Source of the DNA: Lentisphaerota bacterium
GTDB taxonomy: Bacteria; Verrucomicrobiota; Kiritimatiellia; RFP12; UBA1067
Length of the DNA: 5,372 bases
Direction: 5' to 3'
Assembly (NCBI GenBank): GCA_022839525.1
Contig: JALHET010000157.1
Location: 1-5,372, forward strand
A program made the translations under genes and the position numbers. Below, piece after piece: positions 1 through 5,372 of the stretch (position 1 is the first letter of the stretch; each line of letters opens with the position of its first letter). The notes beneath the pieces are model-generated. The model did not search any database. It worked only from the letters and a program-made list of their open reading frames with translations, and was not told the origin of the DNA.

Positions 1-1134
1 GACCCGGACCAGAACCCCATTCTCTACCGGAGCGGACATTACCACTGGAGCCTGAACGACGCCGAGAAGAAAAAGCTGCGCGAGTATCTGCTAAGAGGCG
101 GAACGATCATCCTCAACGCGGGCATGGGGTCGAAGCCCTTCTATGATTCGGCCATCAAAGTCCTCAACGAGGTTTTCCCGGAAGCGCCGGTACGCCGCCT
201 CAGCGCGGACCACCCGATCTTCCATGCCTATTACAGCCTCGACAAGGTCAACTACCGTCCAGGCGTGCGGGCGCTCTACAGCGGCAACGACCCTTGGCTG
301 GACGGCGTGACGATCGACTGCCGCACCGTGGCCATCGTTTCGCGTTTCGGCATGGAAGTCGGCTGGGATCCGCTGGAAGACGAGAACATCATCGCCTATG
401 CGCCGGAGTCGGCTCAGCAGCTCGGCATGAACATCCTCAGCTACGCCAGCGCCATGCGCAACTGGACACAGGAAAATGTCAAGAAGACCAAGTTCGAAGA
501 CGCCAAGCAGGTGTCGGTTGCAGGCTCCATGAATATCGTGCAGGTCATGTACGACGGCGACTGGAAAACCCGCCACGTCGGCCTCTCCGTATTACTTTCC
601 CAATACAACATCAAGACCGGCGTGCCCGTGAAGTTCTCCGCCAAAGAACTCCGCTTGACCGACCCGAAGCTGTTCGACGCGCCCGTTCTTTACATGACCG
701 GCCACGAATCGTTCACGCTCAAGCCGGATGAGGTTACCGCCCTGCGCAACTATCTCAACCATGGAGGCCTGCTGATCGCCGAAGCCTGTTGCGGGCGCAA
801 GGCGTTCGACGTCGCTTTCCGCGAAAACATGGCGCGCGTGATGCCGGGCGTGGCCTTTAACAGCCTGCGTCCCGGCCATCCCCTCTTCCGCTTGCCCAAC
901 GACATTTCAAGCATGAAGGTGACCCCCGCACTGGCCAAGTCCCACAACAACGCGCCGGCCATCGCGCCCCAGATCCTGACACTTGAAGTCGAAGGTAACC
1001 CTGCGGTCATCTACAGCCCGATCGGTATGGCGGGCGCGTGGGAACTCTCGCCCAACAAATACTGCAACAGCTATCTGGAGGACGACGCGCTCAAACTGGG
1101 CGTCAACATCCTGATGTATTCCAGTACGCGCTGA
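1..1134 (+). CDS. DUF4159 domain protein, 3' part (5' end outside window), two tandem DUF4159-like modules
   Basis: The frame is open from base 1, so the gene starts upstream. The ATG at 124 is internal: the 41 residues before it are good family sequence. The visible 377 residues hold one incomplete and one complete copy of a DUF4159-like module (PF13709 family, glutamine-amidotransferase-like fold, no proven activity). Copy 1 covers about residues 1-152 and copy 2 about 172-377. Matching residues are DP (1/221), LY (8/230), GH (12/234), LR (26/248), YL (29/251), GG (33/255), HP-x-F (71/293) and LG-x-NIL-x-Y-x-S (141/366). At the turn after the GG strand, copy 2 has CCG (263-265) and copy 1 has GMG (41-43). 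The stop is a tandem TGA TGA. In PVC bacteria such proteins sit beside MoxR, DUF58 and BatA genes, as here. The molecular role is unknown; an envelope-associated partner of the VWA proteins is inference. Family call fairly sure; function unsure. Confidence 0.82.
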   Translation, partial: DPDQNPILYRSGHYHWSLNDAEKKKLREYLLRGGTIILNAGMGSKPFYDSAIKVLNEVFPEAPVRRLSADHPIFHAYYSLDKVNYRPGVRALYSGNDPWLDGVTIDCRTVAIVSRFGMEVGWDPLEDENIIAYAPESAQQLGMNILSYASAMRNWTQENVKKTKFEDAKQVSVAGSMNIVQVMYDGDWKTRHVGLSVLLSQYNIKTGVPVKFSAKELRLTDPKLFDAPVLYMTGHESFTLKPDEVTALRNYLNHGGLLIAEACCGRKAFDVAFRENMARVMPGVAFNSLRPGHPLFRLPNDISSMKVTPALAKSHNNAPAIAPQILTLEVEGNPAVIYSPIGMAGAWELSPNKYCNSYLEDDALKLGVNILMYSSTR

Positions 1135-1145
1135 TGAGAGCGGGG

Positions 1146-1180
1146 GTTACTCGTTACACGTCTCTGGTTACACGGTTGCG
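1146..1180 (-). repeat. Degenerate 7-bp repeat block, GTTACnC units (minus-strand GnGTAAC)
   Basis: Units start at 1146, 1153, 1160, 1167 and 1174, exactly 7 bp apart. Three read GTTACTC or GTTACAC; the unit at 1160 is degenerate and the last (GGTTGCG) is shifted by one base. On the minus strand they read GAGTAAC and GTGTAAC, the same unit seen in the spacer before position 3070. The block begins 11 bp after the DUF4159 stop and points opposite to the block at 1201-1257. It does not look coding. Function unknown. Confidence 0.75.
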
Positions 1181-1219
1181 GCTTGGAATTCCATAGGCCT
1201 GTAACCGGCAACCGTGAAC
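1167..1219. other. Imperfect inverted repeat with an internal 10-bp palindrome (possible hairpin)
   Basis: CACGGTTGC at 1171-1179 is perfectly complementary to GCAACCGTG at 1208-1216. With a one-base bulge the pairing extends to GTT (1167-1169) and AAC (1217-1219). The loop region holds a perfect palindrome, TGGAATTCCA, at 1184-1193, and GGTTAC (1166-1171) can alternatively pair with GTAACC (1201-1206). The arms belong to the two opposing repeat blocks, so the symmetry is partly a consequence of their orientation. No T-run directly follows the stem, so a classical intrinsic terminator is not supported. It could be an RNA hairpin between the two genes or a protein site. Confidence 0.5.
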
Positions 1220-1257
1220 TTTTAACTTCCAACCAACAACACTCAACTTTTTAACTT
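1201..1257 (+). repeat. Phased 7-bp repeat array, consensus nnAACnn, in the leader of the next gene
   Basis: Seven consecutive units start at 1201, 1208, 1215, 1222, 1229, 1236 and 1243, each with AAC at unit positions 3-5. After a one-base slip an eighth unit starts at 1251. Examples are GTAACCG, GCAACCG, TTAACTT and TCAACTT. Only the AAC core and the period are conserved; flanking bases drift from CG-rich at the left to TT-rich at the right. The array ends 12 bp before the ATG at 1270 and occupies the place where a ribosome-binding site would be expected. It could be slippage-derived spacer DNA or an unstructured A/C-rich mRNA leader. Confidence 0.8.
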
Positions 1258-1269
1258 TGACCTGCGCCC

Positions 1270-2106
1270 ATGCCTGATGCTTGTCAAAAACGCGCCGCGA
1301 TCCTTGCAACCTTTCTCATCACCTGCCTTTCCCTGTTTGCCGCCACACCGCAAGAGGTTGCATTCCTGAGGGCGTGGGGGGTACATGCCCGAAACCCGCA
1401 AGACCACAAGGCCGTGATCGAAGCCTGCCAGTCCGTCATGGACAAGGCTTCCACGCTCGGCGATTATTTGCCCGCCGTTAAAACCCTTGCCGCCTGGCAT
1501 CTGCTGGCAGACGGCAACCAGACGGATGCCGTCCGTGTTTTCGAAAGCGCGCTGACCAGCGATAACTCCCCCAAACCGGTTGTGCGTTTTGCCGACATCC
1601 AGGCTCGCCGCTGGCTCACCCGCATCGATCATGCGCAAACCGAGAAAGCCCTCAAGGCCTATTACACGGACAACGTTGAGTTCCCGTCGAGCCTCGCGCC
1701 CCTGCTGAACCTTCCCCAAGACAAGGCACCGCCGAAAACCGACCGCTTCGGCGACCCTTGGGTCTATAAAACCGAAGCGTTCACCAAGCTGACCAAACTC
1801 AGAAACCAGCGTTTCTCGCTTTACAGCAAAACCATCGGCAACAAACTCACCCGGCTCGGCGCCCTGCCTTTCACCGCCTACGGGGGCAAGAAAAGCGCCA
1901 CGTTCATCGCCCGGAAAACCGCAAACCCGGTCAGCGCGGAGTTCGAAACGGTTACCGAGTCCGGCACCCAGCGCGGTGTGGCCACAGAAAGCGGGTTGAT
2001 CAACGGCATACGGTTCCTGAGGCTGGCCTCAGACGACAGGTTCGCCCTGATGATCGACAGCGAATGCGATTTTTGGGTCGTCGCGACGCCCGCAAGGAGC
2101 CGCTGA
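1270..2106 (+). CDS. Exported protein: helical (TPR-like) N-terminal half and pseudopilin (GspG)-like C-terminal half
   Basis: The 278-residue product begins with a likely Sec signal peptide: KR at 7-8, hydrophobic stretch at about 9-24, probable cleavage near FAA-T (24-26). Cys19 is preceded by T, so a lipobox is not supported. Residues 27-125 are mostly helical, with a TPR-like pair of helices at about 64-96. Residues 127-190 resemble the periplasmic part of type II secretion major pseudopilins (PF08334-like): ALKAYYTDN (127-135), FPSSL (138-142), RFGDPWVYK (159-167) and FSLYS (182-186) match the family's patterns of residue-poor helix, FP turn, DPWGxPY and FxLYS. The prepilin signature (G/FTLIE plus long hydrophobic helix) is absent, so it is probably not a pilus subunit. 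Residues 200-278 are unassigned. The start is the first ATG in frame; no Shine-Dalgarno precedes it. It sits in the operon between DUF4159 and DUF58. Function unknown. Confidence 0.78.
   Translation: MPDACQKRAAILATFLITCLSLFAATPQEVAFLRAWGVHARNPQDHKAVIEACQSVMDKASTLGDYLPAVKTLAAWHLLADGNQTDAVRVFESALTSDNSPKPVVRFADIQARRWLTRIDHAQTEKALKAYYTDNVEFPSSLAPLLNLPQDKAPPKTDRFGDPWVYKTEAFTKLTKLRNQRFSLYSKTIGNKLTRLGALPFTAYGGKKSATFIARKTANPVSAEFETVTESGTQRGVATESGLINGIRFLRLASDDRFALMIDSECDFWVVATPARSR
2094..2099 (+). promoter_or_regulatory. Shine-Dalgarno AAGGAG fixing the DUF58 start
   Basis: AAGGAG lies inside the end of the preceding gene with a 6-base spacer to the ATG at 2106. It supports that ATG over the in-frame upstream ATG at 2064, which has no such motif and would add 14 residues encoded within the upstream gene. 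Confidence 0.8.
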
Positions 2107-3011
2107 TGAGCGAAGAAGGAATCGGGGCATACCTGAACCCCGCACAGATGGCAAAACTGAACCGCCTCACCCTCAACTCGCGTTACGTGGTTGAGGGCAC
2201 GCTCGCGGGGCGTCACCGCAGCGCCCAAAAAGGAGCCAGCACGGAGTTTGCCGACCACCGCGCCTACATACCCGGCGACGACCTCAAGCGCATAGACTGG
2301 AAAGTGCTGGGGCGCACCGACAAATATTATGTCCGGCGCTATCAGGACGAGACGAACCTGCGCGTCTACCTTCTGGTGGACCGCAGCGGCTCGATGAATT
2401 ACTCCTCGGGCAGGCACCCAACCAAATTCAACTACGTCTGCACCCTCGCGGCCGCGCTCGGCTATGTGGTGCTCAAAGCTCGCGACGCGGTCGGCATGTA
2501 CATCTATGGCGAAAAAATGGACGCCGCGCTCCCCTGTAAAAACTCCTTCAACGAACTCAACAACGCCCTTAAGGTGCTTCAGGGCTACAAACCCGCCAAA
2601 GGCACGGCCGGCGCCGACGTGATGCACCAGGTTGCCGAATCCATCAACCGGCGCGCGATGGTGATCATCCTCTCCGACCTGCTGGACGATCAGCCGGAGA
2701 TCATCAAAGCCATCGCGCACTTCCGGAAAAACCTGCACGACGTGATCGTTTTCCACACGCTCGACCCCGTGGAACTCAACCTCGACCTCAAGCGCGGCGC
2801 GGAGTTCGAAGACCTCGAAACCGGTGAGCGCATGATCGCCGACCCGCGCACGATGGCCAAGGAATACAAGGACCTGATAGGCACCTTCATCGGGAACTAC
2901 CGCAAGGCGTGCTCGGAGATGAAGGTGGATTACCGTCTCGTGAAAACCGACGAATCCATGGACACGTTTGTCCGCGCCTACCTCGAGGAGCGTAAACGCC
3001 TGTCCCGCTAA
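2106..3011 (+). CDS. DUF58 family protein with VWA-like metal site
   Basis: The 301-residue product is a typical DUF58 protein (PF01882), a cytosolic partner of MoxR AAA+ ATPases. The hallmark segment spans about 48-82: F48, HRAYIPGDDLKRIDWK (51-66), GRTDKYYVRRYQDE (69-82). A von Willebrand factor A-like fold follows, with the MIDAS motif D92-x-S94-x-S96 after a hydrophobic strand, a likely third metal-loop residue at T167 (KGTAGAD) and an acidic loop ILSDLLDD (188-195). No membrane segment is visible, matching the short DUF58 class. The start at 2106 uses a good AAGGAG and overlaps the upstream TGA by one base (TGATG), so translation is probably coupled to the pseudopilin-like gene. The family is thought to help metal-dependent assembly or activation of envelope proteins; the target is unknown. 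Family assignment is secure. Confidence 0.95.
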   Translation: MSEEGIGAYLNPAQMAKLNRLTLNSRYVVEGTLAGRHRSAQKGASTEFADHRAYIPGDDLKRIDWKVLGRTDKYYVRRYQDETNLRVYLLVDRSGSMNYSSGRHPTKFNYVCTLAAALGYVVLKARDAVGMYIYGEKMDAALPCKNSFNELNNALKVLQGYKPAKGTAGADVMHQVAESINRRAMVIILSDLLDDQPEIIKAIAHFRKNLHDVIVFHTLDPVELNLDLKRGAEFEDLETGERMIADPRTMAKEYKDLIGTFIGNYRKACSEMKVDYRLVKTDESMDTFVRAYLEERKRLSR

Positions 3012-3020
3012 CCCGTCCCC

Positions 3021-3062
3021 CAACCCGTAACGTGTAACCCATAACGTTTCCCTCTTAACCTA
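3021..3062 (+). repeat. Phased 7-bp repeat array, consensus TAACnnn, in the leader of the BatA-like gene
   Basis: Units start at 3021, 3028, 3035, 3042, 3049 and 3056. Four of the last five begin with TAAC, the first with CAAC, and the one at 3049 (TCCCTCT) is degenerate. A further TAAC at 3061 is out of phase. A similar TAACCCG overlaps the DUF58 stop codon at 3009, also out of phase. GTGTAAC at 3032-3038 is identical to the minus-strand unit of the block at 1146-1180. The array ends 7 bp before the ATG at 3070. It fills the whole 58-bp spacer, leaving no Shine-Dalgarno. Confidence 0.78.
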
Positions 3063-3069
3063 ACTCCCC

Positions 3070-5232
3070 ATGCTTGTTTTCGCAAATCCAATGTTCTTGT
3101 GGGCACTGACCGCAGCCGCGATCCCGCTGATGCTGCACATGTTCCAGCGCCGCAAAACCGTGGTCACCCCCTTTCCGACCCTGCGTTTCCTTAAAGCCGC
3201 ACAGAAGCGTTCTTCCAGCCGCGTGCGTTTCGAGAATTTCCTGCTCTGGCTGCTCCGTACGCTCCTGCTGCTCATGCTCGCGCTCGCCTTCGCCCTGCCG
3301 GTCTTGCGTATGGCCACAGGCAGCTCGTGGCTCATCCGCACACGCCGCGACGTCGCCATCGTCATCGACGCCTCTTACAGCATGACCTATGAGCTGGACC
3401 GGGGCAAGGTATGGGACACCTGCAAAGACGCCGCCGTGAGTGTCATCGAAGGCCTCCTCTCCGGCGACCGTGTCTGCGTCTATGTCGCCGGGGACATCCC
3501 TGTCCCTGTCATCGAAAAGCCGACCACCGAACACGCGACGGTCATCCAAGCGATCCGCGCACTCTCGTGTCTCTCCGGCACCTCCAAGCTGGACGAGACC
3601 GTCGCGCTGGCCTTGAAGGCGCTCGAGCAGCAGGAGGGGCGGCGCGAGCGCGAAGTCTACATCTTGACCGATGGCCAAGCGCTGCCGTGGGAAGGTTTCA
3701 GGGATGCCGCCAAGAAAGAGGAACAGGCGGACAACAACAAAGCCCTGATCTCGCGCGAACAACGCGACAAGGTTTCGTTCTTCACACTCTTGGCTGGCGC
3801 GCAGCAGCCCGACAATGCCTGCCCCTCCACCCTCAACGTCTCCCCGTCCCTCCTGCTTGCGGGCCAAAGCGCACGGCTCAATGTGCGCGTCGGCCGCACC
3901 GGCACGGCCAAGCAAGTCACGGTGGCGGTTGAGGTCGATGGCCAGGAGCGCGCCCGGCGCGCCGTCACGACTGAGGCCAACGCCGATTCCTCACTCGAAT
4001 TCGCCGTTGCGGGACTCGAGCCCGGCATCCACATCGCAAAAGTCACCACGCCGCAGGACGCCTTGCCCATCGATGACGAATTCCTTTTCCTGCTCCGTGT
4101 CCGGAAACAGCTCCCCGTCCTTATCGCCGGTTCACAGGAGGCGACGCGTTACCTCAAAGCCGCGCTCGCGCCCGGCGCGGCTGATGACAGCGTCAAGCAG
4201 ATCGATGTGGCGGAGCTCGACTCAACCGACCTGCGCGACTATCAGGCCGTCTTCCTGTGCGACGTTTTCCCGCTCACCGGGCAAGCGGTGATGCGTATCG
4301 AGGAATATGCCAAGACCGGTGGGGTGGTCATCGTTTTCCCCGGCGACCGCGCCGACCTCGCTGCCTACGCCGAAATGAAGATTCTTCCTGCCCAGCCCAA
4401 AGGAACCGAGGATGTCCCTGTCGAACAGGCAGCCCGCCCGCTCAGACGCCTCCCGAACCAGAAAGACCAGATCGTCAACTTCAATCTCCCGCTGCCGCCC
4501 GGCTCGATCCCGATGGTCGCGCTCAAACGGCTCATGGCGTTCGGGGATCTTCAGGAAAACAGTGCCGTCCTCGTCACCGCAGGCGACGGCGTTCCGTTCA
4601 TGACCGGCCGCGCGGTCGGGCGCGGGCGCGTCTTCATGTTCGCGGTCAGCGCCAACCGCGAGTGGAGCACTTTCCCGCTCACCGCGTTCTTCCTGCCGGT
4701 CGTCCACCAGCTCATCCGCCAAGGCGCGGGAGCCTCCGTGCAGCCGCCCCACCTCGCGATGGGTTCCAATATCCCGGTGAACGAGGCCATCCCCAACTAC
4801 CGCGAAGATGACGCGATCGCGATGCCGTCCGGCGCACCCTTGCCCGTCAAGGACAACGGCAACCGGACGTTCGTGATCGAGGAACTCCCGGAACCCGGCA
4901 TCTACACGCGGGCAAAAGCCGGCGCCGCCCAACCTGAACCGGTACTGGCCGTCAACACCGACCGCCTTGAATCACGCCTCACCCCGGCCACAATGGAAGA
5001 ATTGTCCGAGTGGACCGGATTCAAGAAGTTTCTGGCCGCTAGAGACCCCGAAGAGCTGACCCGTCTCATCGGCGAACACCGGAACGGGCGTTCGCTGGCC
5101 GAAACTTTCCTTTGGGTCGTGCTGTTTCTGGCGCTGGCCGAGTGGTGGTTCGCCAACCGCGTCCTGCGGACCCAGACTGGCGCAACCGAAAAAATGACCG
5201 TTGATCTTTCCGGTAAGGTGGTGACGACATGA
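3070..5232 (+). CDS. BatA-like membrane protein with VWA domain and glutamine-amidotransferase-like region
   Basis: The 720-residue product starts with the BatA (aerotolerance regulator N-terminal, PF07584) region. Its first membrane segment is about 5-23, followed by the FQRRK basic turn and PFPTLRFL, and its second is about 57-78. A VWA domain follows (about 94-240) with MIDAS D100-x-S102-x-S104, T171 in SGTSKLDE and ILTDG (198-202). Residues about 252-343 look like an immunoglobulin-like beta domain (SPSLLLAGQSARLNV near 258-272). Residues about 347-550 resemble the glutamine-amidotransferase-like fold (LPVLIAG, YQAVFLCDV, GGVVIVFPGD), but no catalytic triad is evident. A last membrane segment lies at about 677-697. 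The VWA and middle domains thus probably face the periplasm, anchored at both ends. The start keeps the full first membrane segment but has no Shine-Dalgarno. It overlaps the next gene by 4 bp. It probably works with DUF58 and a MoxR ATPase. Exact role unknown. Confidence 0.9.
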   Translation: MLVFANPMFLWALTAAAIPLMLHMFQRRKTVVTPFPTLRFLKAAQKRSSSRVRFENFLLWLLRTLLLLMLALAFALPVLRMATGSSWLIRTRRDVAIVIDASYSMTYELDRGKVWDTCKDAAVSVIEGLLSGDRVCVYVAGDIPVPVIEKPTTEHATVIQAIRALSCLSGTSKLDETVALALKALEQQEGRREREVYILTDGQALPWEGFRDAAKKEEQADNNKALISREQRDKVSFFTLLAGAQQPDNACPSTLNVSPSLLLAGQSARLNVRVGRTGTAKQVTVAVEVDGQERARRAVTTEANADSSLEFAVAGLEPGIHIAKVTTPQDALPIDDEFLFLLRVRKQLPVLIAGSQEATRYLKAALAPGAADDSVKQIDVAELDSTDLRDYQAVFLCDVFPLTGQAVMRIEEYAKTGGVVIVFPGDRADLAAYAEMKILPAQPKGTEDVPVEQAARPLRRLPNQKDQIVNFNLPLPPGSIPMVALKRLMAFGDLQENSAVLVTAGDGVPFMTGRAVGRGRVFMFAVSANREWSTFPLTAFFLPVVHQLIRQGAGASVQPPHLAMGSNIPVNEAIPNYREDDAIAMPSGAPLPVKDNGNRTFVIEELPEPGIYTRAKAGAAQPEPVLAVNTDRLESRLTPATMEELSEWTGFKKFLAARDPEELTRLIGEHRNGRSLAETFLWVVLFLALAEWWFANRVLRTQTGATEKMTVDLSGKVVTT
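5215..5220 (+). promoter_or_regulatory. Shine-Dalgarno-like AAGGTG for the last gene
   Basis: AAGGTG (continuing GGTG) ends 8 bases before the ATG at 5229, inside the 3' end of the BatA-like gene. The position and spacing support the ATGA overlap start. Confidence 0.6.
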
Positions 5233-5372
5233 CGACCGCCGAATGGATTTTTGAACACGCTGTCCCCAGCTCCCTGCTGCTGCTTGCGCTGCTGGCCTCG
5301 TTCGCCGCCGTCGCTTACGCGGTGTGGCGTTACCTGCCGCGCAACGCCACGGGGCTGGGGCTCGCAGGCCTG
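5229..5372 (+). CDS. Membrane protein, 5' part only (runs off the window)
   Basis: The 48 visible residues begin MTTAEWIFEH and then have a leucine/alanine-rich membrane segment at about 14-33, followed by WRYLPRN. The ATG shares bases with the upstream TGA (ATGA) and has a Shine-Dalgarno-like AAGGTG, so translation is probably coupled to the BatA-like gene. In related PVC operons the gene after BatA encodes a large membrane protein with a glutamine-amidotransferase-like or VWA region. This position and the N-terminal anchor fit that, but nothing diagnostic is visible in the fragment. Confidence 0.7.
   Translation, partial: MTTAEWIFEHAVPSSLLLLALLASFAAVAYAVWRYLPRNATGLGLAGL

Noticed and set aside
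1134..1196. Short frame of 20 codons whose ATG overlaps the DUF4159 stop (TGATG)
   Set aside because: The arrangement resembles the coupled start at 2106, but there is no Shine-Dalgarno and the frame consists mostly of the heptamer repeats, so coding is not supported.
1167..1228. Intrinsic terminator after the DUF4159 gene
   Set aside because: The stem is imperfect with a loop of about 28 bases, and no T-run follows it directly; only AACTTTTAACTT follows, which is part of the repeat array.
1146..1257. CRISPR array
   Set aside because: The repeats are 7 bp with no unique spacers between them, far from CRISPR dimensions.
1138..1269. Sigma-70-type promoter in the spacer before 1270
   Set aside because: No pair of -35 and -10 boxes with acceptable spacing was found; the TA-containing words are the heptamer repeats themselves.
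2064..2105. Upstream in-frame ATG that would extend the DUF58 protein by 14 residues
   Set aside because: The extra residues lie inside the preceding gene and are arginine-rich without family resemblance, and the AAGGAG at 2094-2099 fits the ATG at 2106.
1878..3023. Long minus-strand open frame of 381 codons over the DUF58 gene
   Set aside because: It is antisense to a clear DUF58 gene with intact motifs, its translation resembles no family I recognise, and long antisense frames are expected in GC-rich coding sequence.
3055..3915. Minus-strand open frame of 286 codons over the start of the BatA-like gene
   Set aside because: Antisense shadow of a clearly coding frame with membrane segments and a VWA motif; the product is low in hydrophobic structure and rich in E, R and G as expected for a shadow.

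Overview
The window is one gene-dense, entirely plus-strand segment of a moderately GC-rich bacterial chromosome. It looks like a MoxR/Bat-type operon: a DUF4159 protein (3' part), a secreted or periplasmic protein with a pseudopilin-like C-terminal half, a DUF58/VWA protein, a large BatA-like membrane VWA protein, and the first 48 codons of another membrane protein. DUF4159, DUF58, BatA and a large membrane protein in this order are typical of the Planctomycetota-Verrucomicrobiota-Lentisphaerota (PVC) group. Together with the pseudopilin-like protein, this suggests a verrucomicrobial, kiritimatiellote or lentisphaerote genome. That assignment is inference; there is no rRNA or marker gene here.

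Layout: 1-1134 holds the 3' part of the DUF4159 gene, which contains an internal duplication. 1135-1269 is a non-coding spacer built mostly from degenerate 7-bp repeats in two opposing blocks around a 10-bp palindrome. 1270-2106 encodes a 278-residue exported protein. 2106-3011 encodes the DUF58 protein, whose start overlaps the previous stop by one base. 3012-3069 is a second short spacer, again made of phased 7-bp repeats. 3070-5232 encodes the 720-residue BatA-like protein. 5229 onward starts the next gene with an ATGA overlap. No tRNA, rRNA, CRISPR array, insertion sequence or convincing promoter was seen.

How the genes probably work together: in MoxR/Bat systems an AAA+ ATPase of the MoxR family acts with DUF58 and membrane VWA proteins, probably in metal-dependent assembly or folding of envelope or secreted proteins. 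Both VWA proteins here keep an intact DxSxS metal-site motif. The DUF4159 protein and the middle of the BatA-like protein both resemble the class I glutamine-amidotransferase-like fold, probably in a binding or structural role. No MoxR gene lies in the window; it may be upstream.

The most unusual signal is in the spacers. Both carry arrays with strict 7-bp phasing (nnAACnn or TAACnnn), and both share the unit GTGTAAC or its reverse complement. The two genes behind these arrays have no visible Shine-Dalgarno sequence, whereas the two genes that start inside a preceding gene do.
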